This document shows positions 1 to 9,040 of a DNA stretch of 64,000 nt, one piece after another (within the stretch, counting starts at the first letter, position 1; the number at the start of each line of letters is the position of its first letter). Location of the stretch: contig NZ_BBVD01000012.1 in assembly GCF_000964545.1 (NCBI RefSeq), forward strand, positions 4,712 through 68,711, in the 5' to 3' direction. Source of the DNA: Comamonas thiooxydans. GTDB lineage: Bacteria; Pseudomonadota; Gammaproteobacteria; Burkholderiales; Burkholderiaceae_C. Position numbers and translations under genes: made by a program. The notes under the pieces are model-generated. The model was given only the letters and a program-made list of their open reading frames with translations, searched no databases and had not been told where the DNA came from.

Positions 1-1330
1 GCAGGGCGGCATGCCAGATCATCAGGCCCATGGGGAGCTCGTTCGGGTTGTGGCACGGCAGTGACAGGGCGCAGCCGTCCAGCATATTGACCACGCTGGT
101 ATTGCGCAGCAGTAGGCCGTTGACGCGGAAAAATTCCTCGTCACGCTTGGCGTCGGCTGCGGCGTCGAAACCGTTGGTCGGGGCGACGGATGCAATCGTG
201 GGTGCCGTGATCGGCGTGGTGGGCGAGAGCAGGGCGTCATAGCTGACTATGGCACTCTCCATCTTGGCAATCCAGCGCTTGCGCGCGGCCAGCAGATCCA
301 GATAGTCGGCAGCGCTCATGCTCGCGCCGCGCTCTATGCGCGAGCGTACTCGGGGGTCGTAGAGCGCGGCCTTGGCGGGGTCCTGCAGATGACGCCGGTG
401 CCAGGCATAGCTTTCGGTGGGCGAGAAGCCCCCGATGATGTTGACGCCGTCCAGCTCCTCCAGCTCGGGCAGGTCAATCCACTCGATCTGTGCGCCGCCG
501 GCCTGCAGCTTGGCGATGCTGCGTTCGAAGGCGTTGCGCACGGCGGGCTCGATCTGATCGAAGAAGACGGGGCGTGGCACTGCCAGGCGCCACTGGCTCT
601 GGCTGCGTTCGTCCTTGGTGACTTTGCGCTCGGCCAGAATCTCGTGCAGCAGCACGGCATCGCGCACGCTACGCGTAATGGCGCAGGCAGTGTCCAGTGT
701 GGGCGAGAGTGGCACGGTTCCTTCGGTGGGAACCAGCCTGGCCGTGCTTTTGAAGCCAACCAGGCCATTGAGTGCAGCGGGAATGCGGATGGAGCCCCCG
801 GTGTCCGAGCCCAGAGCCGCCCAGGCGGCGCCGCTGGCGACGGATACAGCAGCGCCTGACGAGGAGCCGCCCGGAATGCGGGCCGGCCATGTGGGCGCCA
901 GCTGAGGATTGGCGGGGTGGCGGGCATCCAGCGCGGCGGGGGTGCCGAAATGCGGGTTCACGCCAACGCCGGAAAAAGCGAACTCGACCATATGGGTGCG
1001 GCCGATGATGGCCGCGCCTGCCGCGCGCAGGCGGGCAACGGCCGTGGCGTCTGCTCGGGCGAGGGGCGCATCCTGCAGCACCAGGGAGCTGGCGGCACTG
1101 CGCGCGCCTTGCGTGTCGAACAGATCCTTGACCGAGATGGCCAGGCCAGCCAGGGGTGTAGTGGGTGGCGTTTCTGCAGCAGCCCAGCGTGCCTCGTCAA
1201 AAAAAGTCTGGCTGAAAACGTTGGCGCACAAGGGGCTTTGCGCGGCAGCAATGCTCATTTGCATGAGGTTTGCAGCGCTTTGGCGGCCTTCGCGGATCTC
1301 AAGAGCGACGTGACTGAGGTCGAGTTGCAT
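1..1330 (-). CDS. Amidase signature family protein, 3' end outside window
   Basis: About 443 residues are readable from an ATG at 1328-1330, and the frame is still open at base 1, so the C-terminus is missing. The family hydrolyses amide bonds with a Ser-cisSer-Lys triad. The triad is visible: Lys68 in AISVKDLFD, the glycine/serine signature GGSSSGAAVSVASG with Ser156 as cis-Ser, and Ser180 in GSDTGGSIRIPA, 24 residues later as in GatA-type enzymes. Substrate is unknown. It stands alone, divergent from rpsB, with no gatC or gatB beside it, so a catabolic or scavenging amidase is more likely than the tRNA amidotransferase subunit. I read this frame directly because it is incomplete at the edge. 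Confidence 0.88.
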   Translation of the reverse strand, partial: MQLDLSHVALEIREGRQSAANLMQMSIAAAQSPLCANVFSQTFFDEARWAAAETPPTTPLAGLAISVKDLFDTQGARSAASSLVLQDAPLARADATAVARLRAAGAAIIGRTHMVEFAFSGVGVNPHFGTPAALDARHPANPQLAPTWPARIPGGSSSGAAVSVASGAAWAALGSDTGGSIRIPAALNGLVGFKSTARLVPTEGTVPLSPTLDTACAITRSVRDAVLLHEILAERKVTKDERSQSQWRLAVPRPVFFDQIEPAVRNAFERSIAKLQAGGAQIEWIDLPELEELDGVNIIGGFSPTESYAWHRRHLQDPAKAALYDPRVRSRIERGASMSAADYLDLLAARKRWIAKMESAIVSYDALLSPTTPITAPTIASVAPTNGFDAAADAKRDEEFFRVNGLLLRNTSVVNMLDGCALSLPCHNPNELPMGLMIWHAAL

Positions 1331-1337
1331 GGCAGTG

Positions 1338-1346
1338 TGCTAAAAT
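1338..1346 (+). promoter_or_regulatory. Candidate extended -10 promoter for rpsB-tsf
   Basis: TGC followed by TAAAAT (1341-1346) forms an extended -10 element in the 227-bp space between the amidase start and rpsB. No convincing -35 lies at the right distance. Transcription from here would give a leader of about 200 nt before rpsB, room for the autoregulatory S2-binding structure known in other bacteria, which I cannot confirm here. Confidence 0.35.
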
Positions 1347-1557
1347 TTTGCGGCTTTGCTAAGGGTTAGTCCGTGAGGATTGACTTGAAAAGCTCTGAAA
1401 GTGGTTGATGCGATGGCTTTTTGTGTGTTGCAGCAATTGCTTTTAAGTCGGCAAGGCAAATAGCAAACCGGCCTATTCAAGGTGTTGCGCTCGCTTTTTT
1501 TCAAGGCGGCTGCAATCGTTGGGCCGGATTTTAGACCCAACCTTTGAGGTAATTAAC

Positions 1558-2310
1558 ATGGCAGTAACAATGCGCGAGATGCTGGAAGCCGGCGTCCACT
1601 TCGGTCACCAAACTCGTTTCTGGAATCCCAAGATGGCTCCGTTCATCTTCGGTGCCCGCAACAAGATCCACATCATCAACCTGGAAAAGTCCCTGCCGAT
1701 GTTCCAGGAAGCCCAGAAGTTCGCCAAGCAGCTGACTGCTAACGGCGGCACCATCCTGATGGTGGGTACAAAGCGTCAAGCCCGTGAGCTGGTGGCTGAA
1801 GAAGCCAAGCGCGCTGGCGTGCCCTTCGTTGACCAGCGCTGGCTGGGCGGCATGCTGACCAACTTCAAGACTGTCAAGACCTCCATCAAGCGTCTGAAGG
1901 ACATGAAGGCTCAGCAAGAAGCCGGTCTGGAATCCATGTCCAAGAAGGAACAGCTGATGTTCGTTCGCGAACTGGAAAAGCTGGAAAAGGACATCGGCGG
2001 CATTCAGGACATGAACGGTCTGCCCGACGCCATTTTCGTGATCGACGTGGGCTTCCACAAGATCGCTATCGCTGAAGCCAAGAAGCTGGGCATTCCTCTG
2101 ATCGGCGTGGTTGACACCAACCACAACCCCGATGGCATCGACTACGTGATCCCTGGTAACGACGACTCCGCCAAGGCTGTGCAGCTGTACGCCCAAGGCA
2201 TTGCCGACGCAATCCTGGAAGGCCGTGAAGCTCGTCTGAACGACGTGGTGAAGGCCGCTGCCGGTGAGAACGGCGACGAGTTCGTGGAAGTGGAAGAATC
2301 CGCCGCCTAA
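1558..2310 (+). CDS. rpsB: 30S ribosomal protein S2
   Basis: A 250-residue protein opening MAVTMREMLEAGVHFGHQT, the hallmark N-terminus of bacterial S2, which binds the 30S head/platform junction and is needed for S1 binding. The reading frame extends upstream, but ATG 1558 is chosen because the family starts here and a GAGGT ribosome-binding sequence lies 6-10 bases upstream. The acidic C-terminal tail is a usual variable end. It is the first gene of the rpsB-tsf pair, with a hairpin terminator or attenuator in the 108-bp gap before tsf. Confidence 0.98.
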   Translation: MAVTMREMLEAGVHFGHQTRFWNPKMAPFIFGARNKIHIINLEKSLPMFQEAQKFAKQLTANGGTILMVGTKRQARELVAEEAKRAGVPFVDQRWLGGMLTNFKTVKTSIKRLKDMKAQQEAGLESMSKKEQLMFVRELEKLEKDIGGIQDMNGLPDAIFVIDVGFHKIAIAEAKKLGIPLIGVVDTNHNPDGIDYVIPGNDDSAKAVQLYAQGIADAILEGREARLNDVVKAAAGENGDEFVEVEESAA

Positions 2311-2347
2311 GCGAAGTCCGGCTGCGCGACCGCATCGCGAGAAAAAG

Positions 2348-2374
2348 CGGGGCTCTAGGTAGCCCCGTTTTTTT
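2348..2374 (+). terminator. Rho-independent terminator/attenuator between rpsB and tsf
   Basis: Perfect 7-bp stem CGGGGCT (2348-2354) / AGCCCCG (2361-2367) with a 6-nt loop and a run of seven T. Its place inside the S2/EF-Ts operon suggests partial termination, giving more rpsB than tsf mRNA, as known in E. coli. Confidence 0.85.
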
Positions 2375-2418
2375 AGCCGGAATCCTGTAACGAATCGAAC
2401 TGATACTGGAGAAATACG

Positions 2419-3312
2419 ATGGCAATTACTGCAAGCATGGTCGCCGAACTGCGCGCCAAGACCGACGCCCCCATGATGGAATGCAAGAAGGCTCTGACCG
2501 AAGCTGATGGCGATATGGCCAAGGCTGAAGAGCTGCTGCGCGTCAAGCTGGGTACCAAGGCTGGCAAGGCCGCTTCCCGCGTGACTGCTGAAGGCGTTGT
2601 GGCTGCTTTCATCGACGGCGGCAAGGGTGGCCTGATCGAAGTGAACAGCGAAACCGACTTCGTGTCCAAGAACGACAGCTTCCTGGCCATGGCCAATGCC
2701 GCTGCCAAGCTGGTCGCCGAGCACAATCCCGCTGACCTGGACGCTCTGGGCGCCCTGGCCTACGAGCAAGACGGCTACGGCCCCACTCTGGAAGACGTGC
2801 GCAAGGGTCTGATCGGCAAGATCGGCGAAAACATGTCTTTCCGTCGCTTCAAGGCTTTCAGCGGCGCTGGCCTGGCTGCCTACGTGCACGGCACCCGCAT
2901 TGGCGTGGTGGTCGAGTTCGACGGCGACGCTGCTGCTGCCAAGGACGTGGCAATGCACGTGGCTGCCATGAAGCCCGTGGCTCTGACTTCCGCTGACGTG
3001 CCTGCTGATCTGATCGCCAAGGAACGCGCTGTGGCCGAAGGCAAGGCAGCCGAATCCGGCAAGCCTGCCGACATCGTTTCCAAGATGGTGGAAGGCTCCG
3101 TGCAGAAGTACCTGAAGGAAGTGTCCCTGGCTGACCAGGTCTTCGTGAAGGCTGCTGACGGCAAGCAAACCGTGGCTCAGATGCTCAAGGCTGCCAACAC
3201 CAATGTGAAGGCGTTCACGATGTATGTCGTGGGTGAAGGCATTGAGAAGAAGACTGACGACTTCGCCGCTGAAGTGGCTGCCCAGGTGGCAGCAGCCAAG
3301 GCTGGTGCTTAA
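2419..3312 (+). CDS. tsf: Translation elongation factor Ts
   Basis: A 297-residue nucleotide-exchange factor for EF-Tu. The N-terminal UBA-like domain opens MAITASMVAELRAKTDAPM and continues MECKKALTEADGD, the EF-Ts signature region; a TDF(V)SKNDSF segment follows at about residues 78-87. Length is normal for betaproteobacteria. The start has a GGAG ribosome-binding site 8 bases upstream. It follows rpsB after an attenuator and is itself followed by a hairpin. Confidence 0.98.
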   Translation: MAITASMVAELRAKTDAPMMECKKALTEADGDMAKAEELLRVKLGTKAGKAASRVTAEGVVAAFIDGGKGGLIEVNSETDFVSKNDSFLAMANAAAKLVAEHNPADLDALGALAYEQDGYGPTLEDVRKGLIGKIGENMSFRRFKAFSGAGLAAYVHGTRIGVVVEFDGDAAAAKDVAMHVAAMKPVALTSADVPADLIAKERAVAEGKAAESGKPADIVSKMVEGSVQKYLKEVSLADQVFVKAADGKQTVAQMLKAANTNVKAFTMYVVGEGIEKKTDDFAAEVAAQVAAAKAGA

Positions 3313-3328
3313 ACCTAAGCCTTAGCAA

Positions 3329-3353
3329 CAATCGCGGCCTAGAGCCGCGATTG
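3329..3353 (+). terminator. Hairpin after tsf
   Basis: Perfect 10-bp stem CAATCGCGGC (3329-3338) / GCCGCGATTG (3344-3353) with a 5-nt loop. The downstream tract (ATTTATT) is only weakly T-rich, so termination may be partial and pyrH may be read through. Confidence 0.65.
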
Positions 3354-3406
3354 ATTTATTCCCCCTCCCGTTTTCATACTCATTCAACTTCCATCGGAGA
3401 AACACC

Positions 3407-4129
3407 ATGTCCAACGCCATTCCAGCCCACAAGCGCATCTTGCTCAAGCTGTCGGGGGAGGCGTTAATGGGAGATGACCAGTTCGGCATCAACCGTGCAA
3501 CCATCGAGCGCATGGTGGCTGAGATCGTGGAAGTGACCAAGGTGGGTGTGCAGGTTGCCGTGGTGATCGGCGGCGGCAACATCTTCCGCGGCGTGGCGGG
3601 CGGCTCGGTCGGCATGGACCGTGCGACTGCCGACTATATGGGCATGCTGGCCACGGTGATGAATGCCCTGGCTCTGGCAGATGCCATGGACAAGCAGGGC
3701 CTGACGGCGCGCGTGATGTCGGCCATCGGTATCGAGCAGGTGGTCGAGCCCTATGTGCGCCCCAAGGCGCTGCAGTACCTGGAAGAGGGCAAGGTCGTGG
3801 TGTTCGCTGCCGGTACGGGCAATCCCTTCTTCACCACCGACACGGCCGCTGCGCTGCGTGGTGCTGAAATCGGCGCCGAAGTCGTGCTCAAGGCCACCAA
3901 GGTGGATGGCGTGTACACGGCTGACCCGGTCAAGGATCCTTCGGCCACACGCTACGACAAGCTGGCTTTCGATGAGGCCATCTCGCGCAATCTGGGCATC
4001 ATGGATGCCACGGCTTTCGCGCTGTGCCGCGACCAGAAGCTGCCGATTCGCGTGTTCTCCATCGTCAAGCCCGGCGCACTCAAGCGCGTGGTCATGGGTG
4101 AAGACGAAGGCACTCTGGTGTACGCTTGA
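3407..4129 (+). CDS. pyrH: Uridylate kinase (UMP kinase)
   Basis: A 240-residue amino-acid-kinase-family enzyme that phosphorylates UMP to UDP. The N-terminal phosphate-binding segment KRILLKLSGEALMG and the glycine-rich VVIGGGNIFRG at about residues 53-63 are diagnostic, as is the C-terminal GTLVYA end. ATG 3407 follows a GGAG motif. Together with frr, uppS, cdsA and dxr it forms the standard proteobacterial run; frr starts 37 bases after its stop. Confidence 0.98.
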   Translation: MSNAIPAHKRILLKLSGEALMGDDQFGINRATIERMVAEIVEVTKVGVQVAVVIGGGNIFRGVAGGSVGMDRATADYMGMLATVMNALALADAMDKQGLTARVMSAIGIEQVVEPYVRPKALQYLEEGKVVVFAAGTGNPFFTTDTAAALRGAEIGAEVVLKATKVDGVYTADPVKDPSATRYDKLAFDEAISRNLGIMDATAFALCRDQKLPIRVFSIVKPGALKRVVMGEDEGTLVYA

Positions 4130-4166
4130 GCGTTTTGCCGCCACATGCCCGCAAAGGAACAAGAAC

Positions 4167-4727
4167 ATGACGATCGCTGAAATCAAAAAGAACACCGAAA
4201 CCAAGATGGGTCAGTCCATCGAGGCTCTGAAGAACAATCTGGCTCGCGTGCGTACCGGCCGTGCGAATCCCGCGCTGCTGGATGCCATTCATGTCGAGTA
4301 CTACGGCTCCATGGTGCCTCTGTCCCAGGTGGCCAATGTGTCTTTGCTGGATTCCCGCACCATCAGCGTGCAGCCTTGGGAAAAGAACATGGCTGCCAAG
4401 GTGGAAAAGGCCATTCGCGAGAGCGATCTGGGTCTGAATCCCGCTTCCATGGGCGATCTGATTCGCGTGCCCATGCCTCCCATGAGCGAAGAGCGCCGCA
4501 AGGAAATGACCAAGCTGGCGCGCAACGAAGGCGAGAACGCCAAGATTGCCGTTCGCAACCTGCGTCGCGATGCCAATGAAGGCGTGAAGAAGCTGGTCAA
4601 GGACAAGGAAGCCTCTGAAGACGATCAGAAGCGCTCCGAAGCCGAAATCCAGAAGATCACCGACAAGCATATTGCCGAGGTCGATACGCTGGTGGCGGCC
4701 AAGGAACAGGACATCATGGCGGTCTGA
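4167..4727 (+). CDS. frr: Ribosome recycling factor
   Basis: A 186-residue protein that, with EF-G, splits the post-termination ribosome. The opening MTIAEIKKNTETKMGQSIEAL and central VRTGRANPALLD (about residues 28-39) are family marks, as are the long charged helices of domain I. The same frame stays open far upstream over pyrH, but ATG 4167 gives the normal 185-186 residue length and has an AAAGGA site 10 bases upstream. Confidence 0.98.
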   Translation: MTIAEIKKNTETKMGQSIEALKNNLARVRTGRANPALLDAIHVEYYGSMVPLSQVANVSLLDSRTISVQPWEKNMAAKVEKAIRESDLGLNPASMGDLIRVPMPPMSEERRKEMTKLARNEGENAKIAVRNLRRDANEGVKKLVKDKEASEDDQKRSEAEIQKITDKHIAEVDTLVAAKEQDIMAV

Positions 4728-4750
4728 GTCTTTCCAAAGGACTTGCACTT

Positions 4751-5488
4751 TTGACATCCAAGAAAAACGGCGCGGTTCCGCGCCATATCGCCGTCATCAT
4801 GGACGGTAACGGGCGGTGGGCCAAGCGCCGTCTGCTTCCACGTCTTGCCGGTCACAAGCAGGGGGTGGAGTCCCTGCGCCGCTGCGCTCGCGCCTGCGTC
4901 GAGCGTGGCGTGCAGGTGCTCACTGTGTTTGCGTTTTCCTCCGAGAACTGGAACCGGCCTCAGGAAGAGGTCTCGGGCCTCATGAGCCTGCTGGCCAATG
5001 CCCTGGCCAAGGAAGTCGCTCAACTCAGCCGCGACGGCGTGCGCCTGTACTTTGTCGGCGACCGTCAGGGGCTGAGCGACAAGGTTCGGGAAGGCTTGGC
5101 AGAGGCCGAGCGCATCACCGCTCACAACACGCGTCTGGTTCTCAACGTCTGCTTCAACTACGGTGGCCGCTGGGATATAGCCCAGGCTGCACAGAAGCTG
5201 GTGGCCCAGGGGCTGGAGCTGACTCCCGAGAATCTGGACAGGGCCATGGCCTTGGCCCATGTGCCGGATCCGGATCTCATGATCCGCACCGGTGGCGAGA
5301 CCCGCATCAGCAATTTCCTGCTCTGGCAGGCTGCTTATACAGAGCTTTTTTTCAGCAATGCCCTGTGGCCTGATTTCGACGAGGCGGCTCTTGACGAGGC
5401 CATTGCCGTGTTTGGCGGTCGTGAGCGCCGCTTCGGCCAGACTTCCGAGCAGATTCAACCATCATCCACCGTCACCTTGACGGTTTAA
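4751..5488 (+). CDS. uppS: Undecaprenyl diphosphate synthase (cis-prenyltransferase)
   Basis: A 245-residue enzyme adding eight isoprene units to farnesyl-PP to give the C55 carrier lipid for peptidoglycan and O-antigen. It has HIAVIMDGNGRWAKRR with the catalytic Asp (residues 12-27), FAFSSENWNRP, and the C-terminal RTGGETRISNFLLWQ substrate-binding segment. The start is a TTG at 4751, about 8 bases after an AAAGGA site; no ATG precedes the conserved MDGNGR motif. It lies 23 bases after frr and 14 before cdsA. Confidence 0.97.
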   Translation: MTSKKNGAVPRHIAVIMDGNGRWAKRRLLPRLAGHKQGVESLRRCARACVERGVQVLTVFAFSSENWNRPQEEVSGLMSLLANALAKEVAQLSRDGVRLYFVGDRQGLSDKVREGLAEAERITAHNTRLVLNVCFNYGGRWDIAQAAQKLVAQGLELTPENLDRAMALAHVPDPDLMIRTGGETRISNFLLWQAAYTELFFSNALWPDFDEAALDEAIAVFGGRERRFGQTSEQIQPSSTVTLTV

Positions 5489-5502
5489 CCATAAGAGGTG
5501 CC

Positions 5503-6360
5503 ATGCTCAAGCAGCGCGTCATTACCGCCTTGATTTTGCTGGCCATTTTGCTGCCGGCACTGTTTTATACGGCCAGCACCGTGCCCTTTGCCGCACTGAT
5601 GCTGTTGTTCATGGCGGCTGGTGCCTGGGAGTGGGGGCGACTCAATGGTTTTGGACAGGCAGGCTCACTGGGCCTGGGTGCTGTCTGTACGGCGCTGTGC
5701 GCCGGCTCCTGGTGGGCCGGCTGGGTGGATCAGCCTCTGCACACGGTGTGGCTGATTGCAGGTTCCCTCTGGGTGCTGGGGGGCGTTTTGCTGCTGCGCG
5801 CTGGCGTGGCGGGCTGGCCGCATATTCCGGCTGCAGTTCGTCTGGTCGGCGGCGTGCTGGCATTGTGGCTGGCCTGGCTGGCCGTGGTGCAGGCGCGCAA
5901 TATCGGCATCAACTTCCTGCTGTCGGTGCTGGTGCTGGTCTGGGTGGCTGATGTCTTCGCCTATTTTGCAGGCCGCACTTTCGGCCTGAAATTCACCAGG
6001 AACAAGCTTGCTCCTTCCATCAGTCCCGGCAAGAGCTGGGAAGGTGTCTGGGGCGGCATGCTGGGGGTGATTGTGCTGGCTCTGGTCTGGAGCTGGGCAG
6101 ATCGTCACTACGGCGCTGGTGTTCCCAGTTTCTATTCGGTGCTGCAGTCGCGCGGACTTTGGTTCCTGCTGCTGGCTGCAGTGTTTATGGCTGCGATGAG
6201 TGTGGTGGGCGACCTGGTCGAATCCCTCATCAAGCGCAGCGTCGGTGTCAAGGACAGCAGCGGCTTGCTGCCCGGCCATGGTGGTGTCCTGGATCGCATT
6301 GATGCCCTCCTGCCCACACTGCCGTTGGCGATGATGCTCTCATCCTTTGTGCATCCATGA
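5503..6360 (+). CDS. cdsA: Phosphatidate cytidylyltransferase (CDP-diacylglycerol synthase)
   Basis: A 285-residue integral membrane enzyme converting phosphatidate and CTP to CDP-diacylglycerol, the branch point of phospholipid synthesis. About eight hydrophobic segments are seen. The C-terminal signature VGDLVESLIKRSVGVKDSS followed by PGHGGVLDRID (about residues 236-267) holds the conserved acidic and basic residues. Its stop overlaps the dxr start (ATGA at 6357-6360), implying translational coupling. Confidence 0.97.
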   Translation: MLKQRVITALILLAILLPALFYTASTVPFAALMLLFMAAGAWEWGRLNGFGQAGSLGLGAVCTALCAGSWWAGWVDQPLHTVWLIAGSLWVLGGVLLLRAGVAGWPHIPAAVRLVGGVLALWLAWLAVVQARNIGINFLLSVLVLVWVADVFAYFAGRTFGLKFTRNKLAPSISPGKSWEGVWGGMLGVIVLALVWSWADRHYGAGVPSFYSVLQSRGLWFLLLAAVFMAAMSVVGDLVESLIKRSVGVKDSSGLLPGHGGVLDRIDALLPTLPLAMMLSSFVHP

Positions 6361-7535
6361 AGCAGAAAATCACGGTTCTGGGTTCTACCGGTTCCATCGG
6401 AACCAATACCCTGGATGTGGTGGCGCGCCACCCTGAACAATACGAAATCTTCGCGCTGAGTGCAGCCACGCAGGTGGATCTGATGCTCAGGCAATGCGCG
6501 CAGTTCAAGCCACAGTTCGCTGTGATGGCCAGTGCGCCTCATGCTCGTCAACTGGCTGAGGCAATCAAGCAAAACGGGCTTCAGACACAGGTTCTCCAGG
6601 AGCGGGATGCTCTTGAAGTGATTGCGTCCCACCCTGATGTGGATGCCGTCATGGGGGCGATTGTCGGAGCGGCCGGTCTGGCGCCCTGTCTGGCGGCCGC
6701 CAGGGCCGGCAAGCGTCTGCTGCTGGCCAACAAGGAGGCCCTGGTGGTGGGCGGCGCGCTGTTCATGGACACGGTCAAGCGTCATGGTGCCACCTTGCTG
6801 CCCATCGACAGCGAGCACTCGGCCATCTTCCAGTGCCTGCCCGAAGACAGCAGCACCTGGGCTGATCGCGTCGACTCCTTGCTGTTGACGGCATCGGGCG
6901 GTCCGTTCCGCCAGCGCGATCCGGCGACACTGTCCGAAATCACGCCCGAGCAGGCTTGCTCGCATCCCAATTTTTCCATGGGACGCAAGATCTCGGTGGA
7001 CTCGGCCACCATGATGAACAAGGCGCTGGAGGTGATCGAGGCGCGCTGGCTGTTCGATATGGCGCCCGAGAAAATCAAGGTGGTGATCCATCCCCAGCAG
7101 ATCGTGCATTCCATGGTGCAGTTCAAGGATGCGTCCGTGCTCGCCCAGCTGGGAACGCCCGATATGCGTGTGCCGATTGCCTGTGGTCTGGCCTGGCCCG
7201 AGCGCATCGAGAGCGGCGCACCTGTGCTGGATTTCGCCAAGCTGGCGGCGCTGACCTTCGAGGAGGCGGATGCGTATCGCTTTCCGGGCCTGCATCTGTC
7301 CTGGCAGGCGCTGCGCGCGCCCGAGGGCACGACCACGGTGCTCAACGCAGCGAACGAAGTGGCTGTCGCCGCATTCCTGGAGCGTCGGCTGTCATTTGAC
7401 CGCATTCATGCCGTCAATCTGCAGACGCTGGAATCCGTGCAACCCGGTGTCGTTGGCAGTCTGGATGAGTTGATGGCGCTCGATGAGCGAGCGCGCGAGC
7501 GTGCGGCTGACATAGCCAGGCAGTGGGCGCGCTGA
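6357..7535 (+). CDS. dxr: 1-deoxy-D-xylulose 5-phosphate reductoisomerase
   Basis: A 392-residue NADPH enzyme of the MEP isoprenoid pathway. It has the N-terminal dinucleotide motif VLGSTGSIGTNTLDV (residues 7-21), the metal and substrate region with LPIDSEHSAIFQCL at about 149-162, ASGGPFR at about 177-183, and SVDSATMMNKALEVIEA. It supplies isoprenoid precursors used by UppS in the same operon. A TG-rich 90-base gap precedes rseP. Confidence 0.98.
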   Translation: MKQKITVLGSTGSIGTNTLDVVARHPEQYEIFALSAATQVDLMLRQCAQFKPQFAVMASAPHARQLAEAIKQNGLQTQVLQERDALEVIASHPDVDAVMGAIVGAAGLAPCLAAARAGKRLLLANKEALVVGGALFMDTVKRHGATLLPIDSEHSAIFQCLPEDSSTWADRVDSLLLTASGGPFRQRDPATLSEITPEQACSHPNFSMGRKISVDSATMMNKALEVIEARWLFDMAPEKIKVVIHPQQIVHSMVQFKDASVLAQLGTPDMRVPIACGLAWPERIESGAPVLDFAKLAALTFEEADAYRFPGLHLSWQALRAPEGTTTVLNAANEVAVAAFLERRLSFDRIHAVNLQTLESVQPGVVGSLDELMALDERARERAADIARQWAR

Positions 7536-7626
7536 TCTGGCGTCGAGTTTGGTGGCTTGAGGGCTTGCGGTTGAACTTGCGGCCTGCTGCGCACTCCAAG
7601 CATTGATTGGCATTAAGGAGTTTCAG

Positions 7627-8997
7627 GTGTTGCTGACGGTTGTGGCTTTCATCGTGGCGCTCGGCGTTCTGATTGCGGTGCATGAGTGGGGCCACTATCG
7701 CGTTGCCGTGGCCTGTGGCGTCAAGGTGTTGCGTTACTCCGTGGGCTTTGGCAAGCCGCTGTTGCGCTGGGTCGGCAAGAAGTCGGGCACCGAATATGTG
7801 ATCGCGGCGCTGCCTCTGGGCGGCTATGTGCGCATGCTTGACGAACGTGAGGGTGAGGTCAGACCCGAGGAAAAACATCTGGCCTTCAACAATCAGCCCT
7901 TGCGCTCACGTGCAGCGATTGTTGCTGCGGGACCGGTGGCCAATCTGGTGCTGGCCGTGGCGCTGCTGGCGGTGGTCAACTGGGTGGGGACCAACGAGCC
8001 GGCAGCCCGGCTTGCGGCTCCTCCGGAAGGCACGTTGCTGCATCAGGCCGGTATTCAAAGTGGCGACTGGGTGCAGCGTGCCTCTGTGGGTGGCAAGGAA
8101 TGGCAGCCTGTGCGTGCCCTGGGTGATTTGCGCTGGCTGGTGACGACAGCTGCCATTGAAGGTGAAACCTTGCAGCTGGAGGTGGCGGCGCAAGAGCACG
8201 GCGTGGCGCGTGTCGTGCCACTCGATCTCGCTTCTTTGCAACAAAAGGAACCGGATGCAGCTTTCTTTGACAAGGTCGGGCTGCAGGGTGCCTGGAGTCG
8301 TCCGGTCATAGAAGAGGTTGTTGCGGGTGGCCCAGCGGAAAAGGCGGGTCTGCAAAAAGGCGATGTGCTGCTCAGCATCGATGGCCAGGCAGTTCAGGAT
8401 GGCGCTCAGGCGCGTGCCGCGATTCGTGCCTCGGGTGCATCGGGTCGAGTCGAGCCGCAGGCCTGGGCGGTGGAGCGTGCGGGCCGGCGTCTGAACCTGC
8501 GAGTGCAGCCGGAAATAGTACCTGGCAAGGATGGACAAGCTGCAACTGCACGTGTGAACGCCTTTATTGGCAGCCAGCACGAGATGGTGCTGGTGCGCCA
8601 TGGCTTTCTGGATGGCTTGATCGCCGGTGTGCACAAGACCTGGGAGCTGTCCTCCATGACGCTGCGCATGATGGGGCGCATGCTGATCGGTCAGGCCTCG
8701 CTCAAGAATATCAGCGGTCCTTTGACGATCGCAGACTATGCAGGCAAGTCCGCCAGCATGGGGCTGGTGCAATACCTGTCGTTCCTCGCGCTGATCAGCA
8801 TCAGCCTGGGCGTTCTCAACCTGCTACCATTGCCCGTTCTGGATGGTGGGCACCTGATGTATTATCTTTGGGAAGGTTTGACGGGGCGCAGTGTCTCTGA
8901 TGTCTGGGCTGAAAGACTGCAGCGTGCAGGCGTCGCAGTCATATTGCTGATGATGTCAGTCGCCTTTTTCAACGATATCAACCGGCTCTGGGGCTAA
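7627..8997 (+). CDS. rseP: RIP metalloprotease RseP (site-2 protease)
   Basis: A 456-residue inner-membrane zinc protease that makes the second cut in RseA to release sigma-E. It has HEWGH (His19, Glu20, His23) in the first membrane segment, two central PDZ regions (the second containing AEKAGLQKGDVLLSIDG), and the second active-site motif NLLPLPVLDGGH near the C-terminus. The frame also allows TTG 7603, but AAGGAG at 7615-7620 sits 6 bases before GTG 7627, and starting there puts HExxH where the family has it. TTG 7630 is a close alternative. It precedes bamA, so the sensor protease sits beside the outer-membrane assembly factor. Confidence 0.95.
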   Translation: MLLTVVAFIVALGVLIAVHEWGHYRVAVACGVKVLRYSVGFGKPLLRWVGKKSGTEYVIAALPLGGYVRMLDEREGEVRPEEKHLAFNNQPLRSRAAIVAAGPVANLVLAVALLAVVNWVGTNEPAARLAAPPEGTLLHQAGIQSGDWVQRASVGGKEWQPVRALGDLRWLVTTAAIEGETLQLEVAAQEHGVARVVPLDLASLQQKEPDAAFFDKVGLQGAWSRPVIEEVVAGGPAEKAGLQKGDVLLSIDGQAVQDGAQARAAIRASGASGRVEPQAWAVERAGRRLNLRVQPEIVPGKDGQAATARVNAFIGSQHEMVLVRHGFLDGLIAGVHKTWELSSMTLRMMGRMLIGQASLKNISGPLTIADYAGKSASMGLVQYLSFLALISISLGVLNLLPLPVLDGGHLMYYLWEGLTGRSVSDVWAERLQRAGVAVILLMMSVAFFNDINRLWG

Positions 8998-9040
8998 TTT
9001 TTACCGCTACGGTAGGCCGCATTCGCGGCGATTTCCACTC

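Noticed and set aside
1531..3168. Long open frame antisense to rpsB and tsf
   Set aside because: A codon-bias shadow of two highly expressed, certain genes; its translation lacks any recognisable domain.
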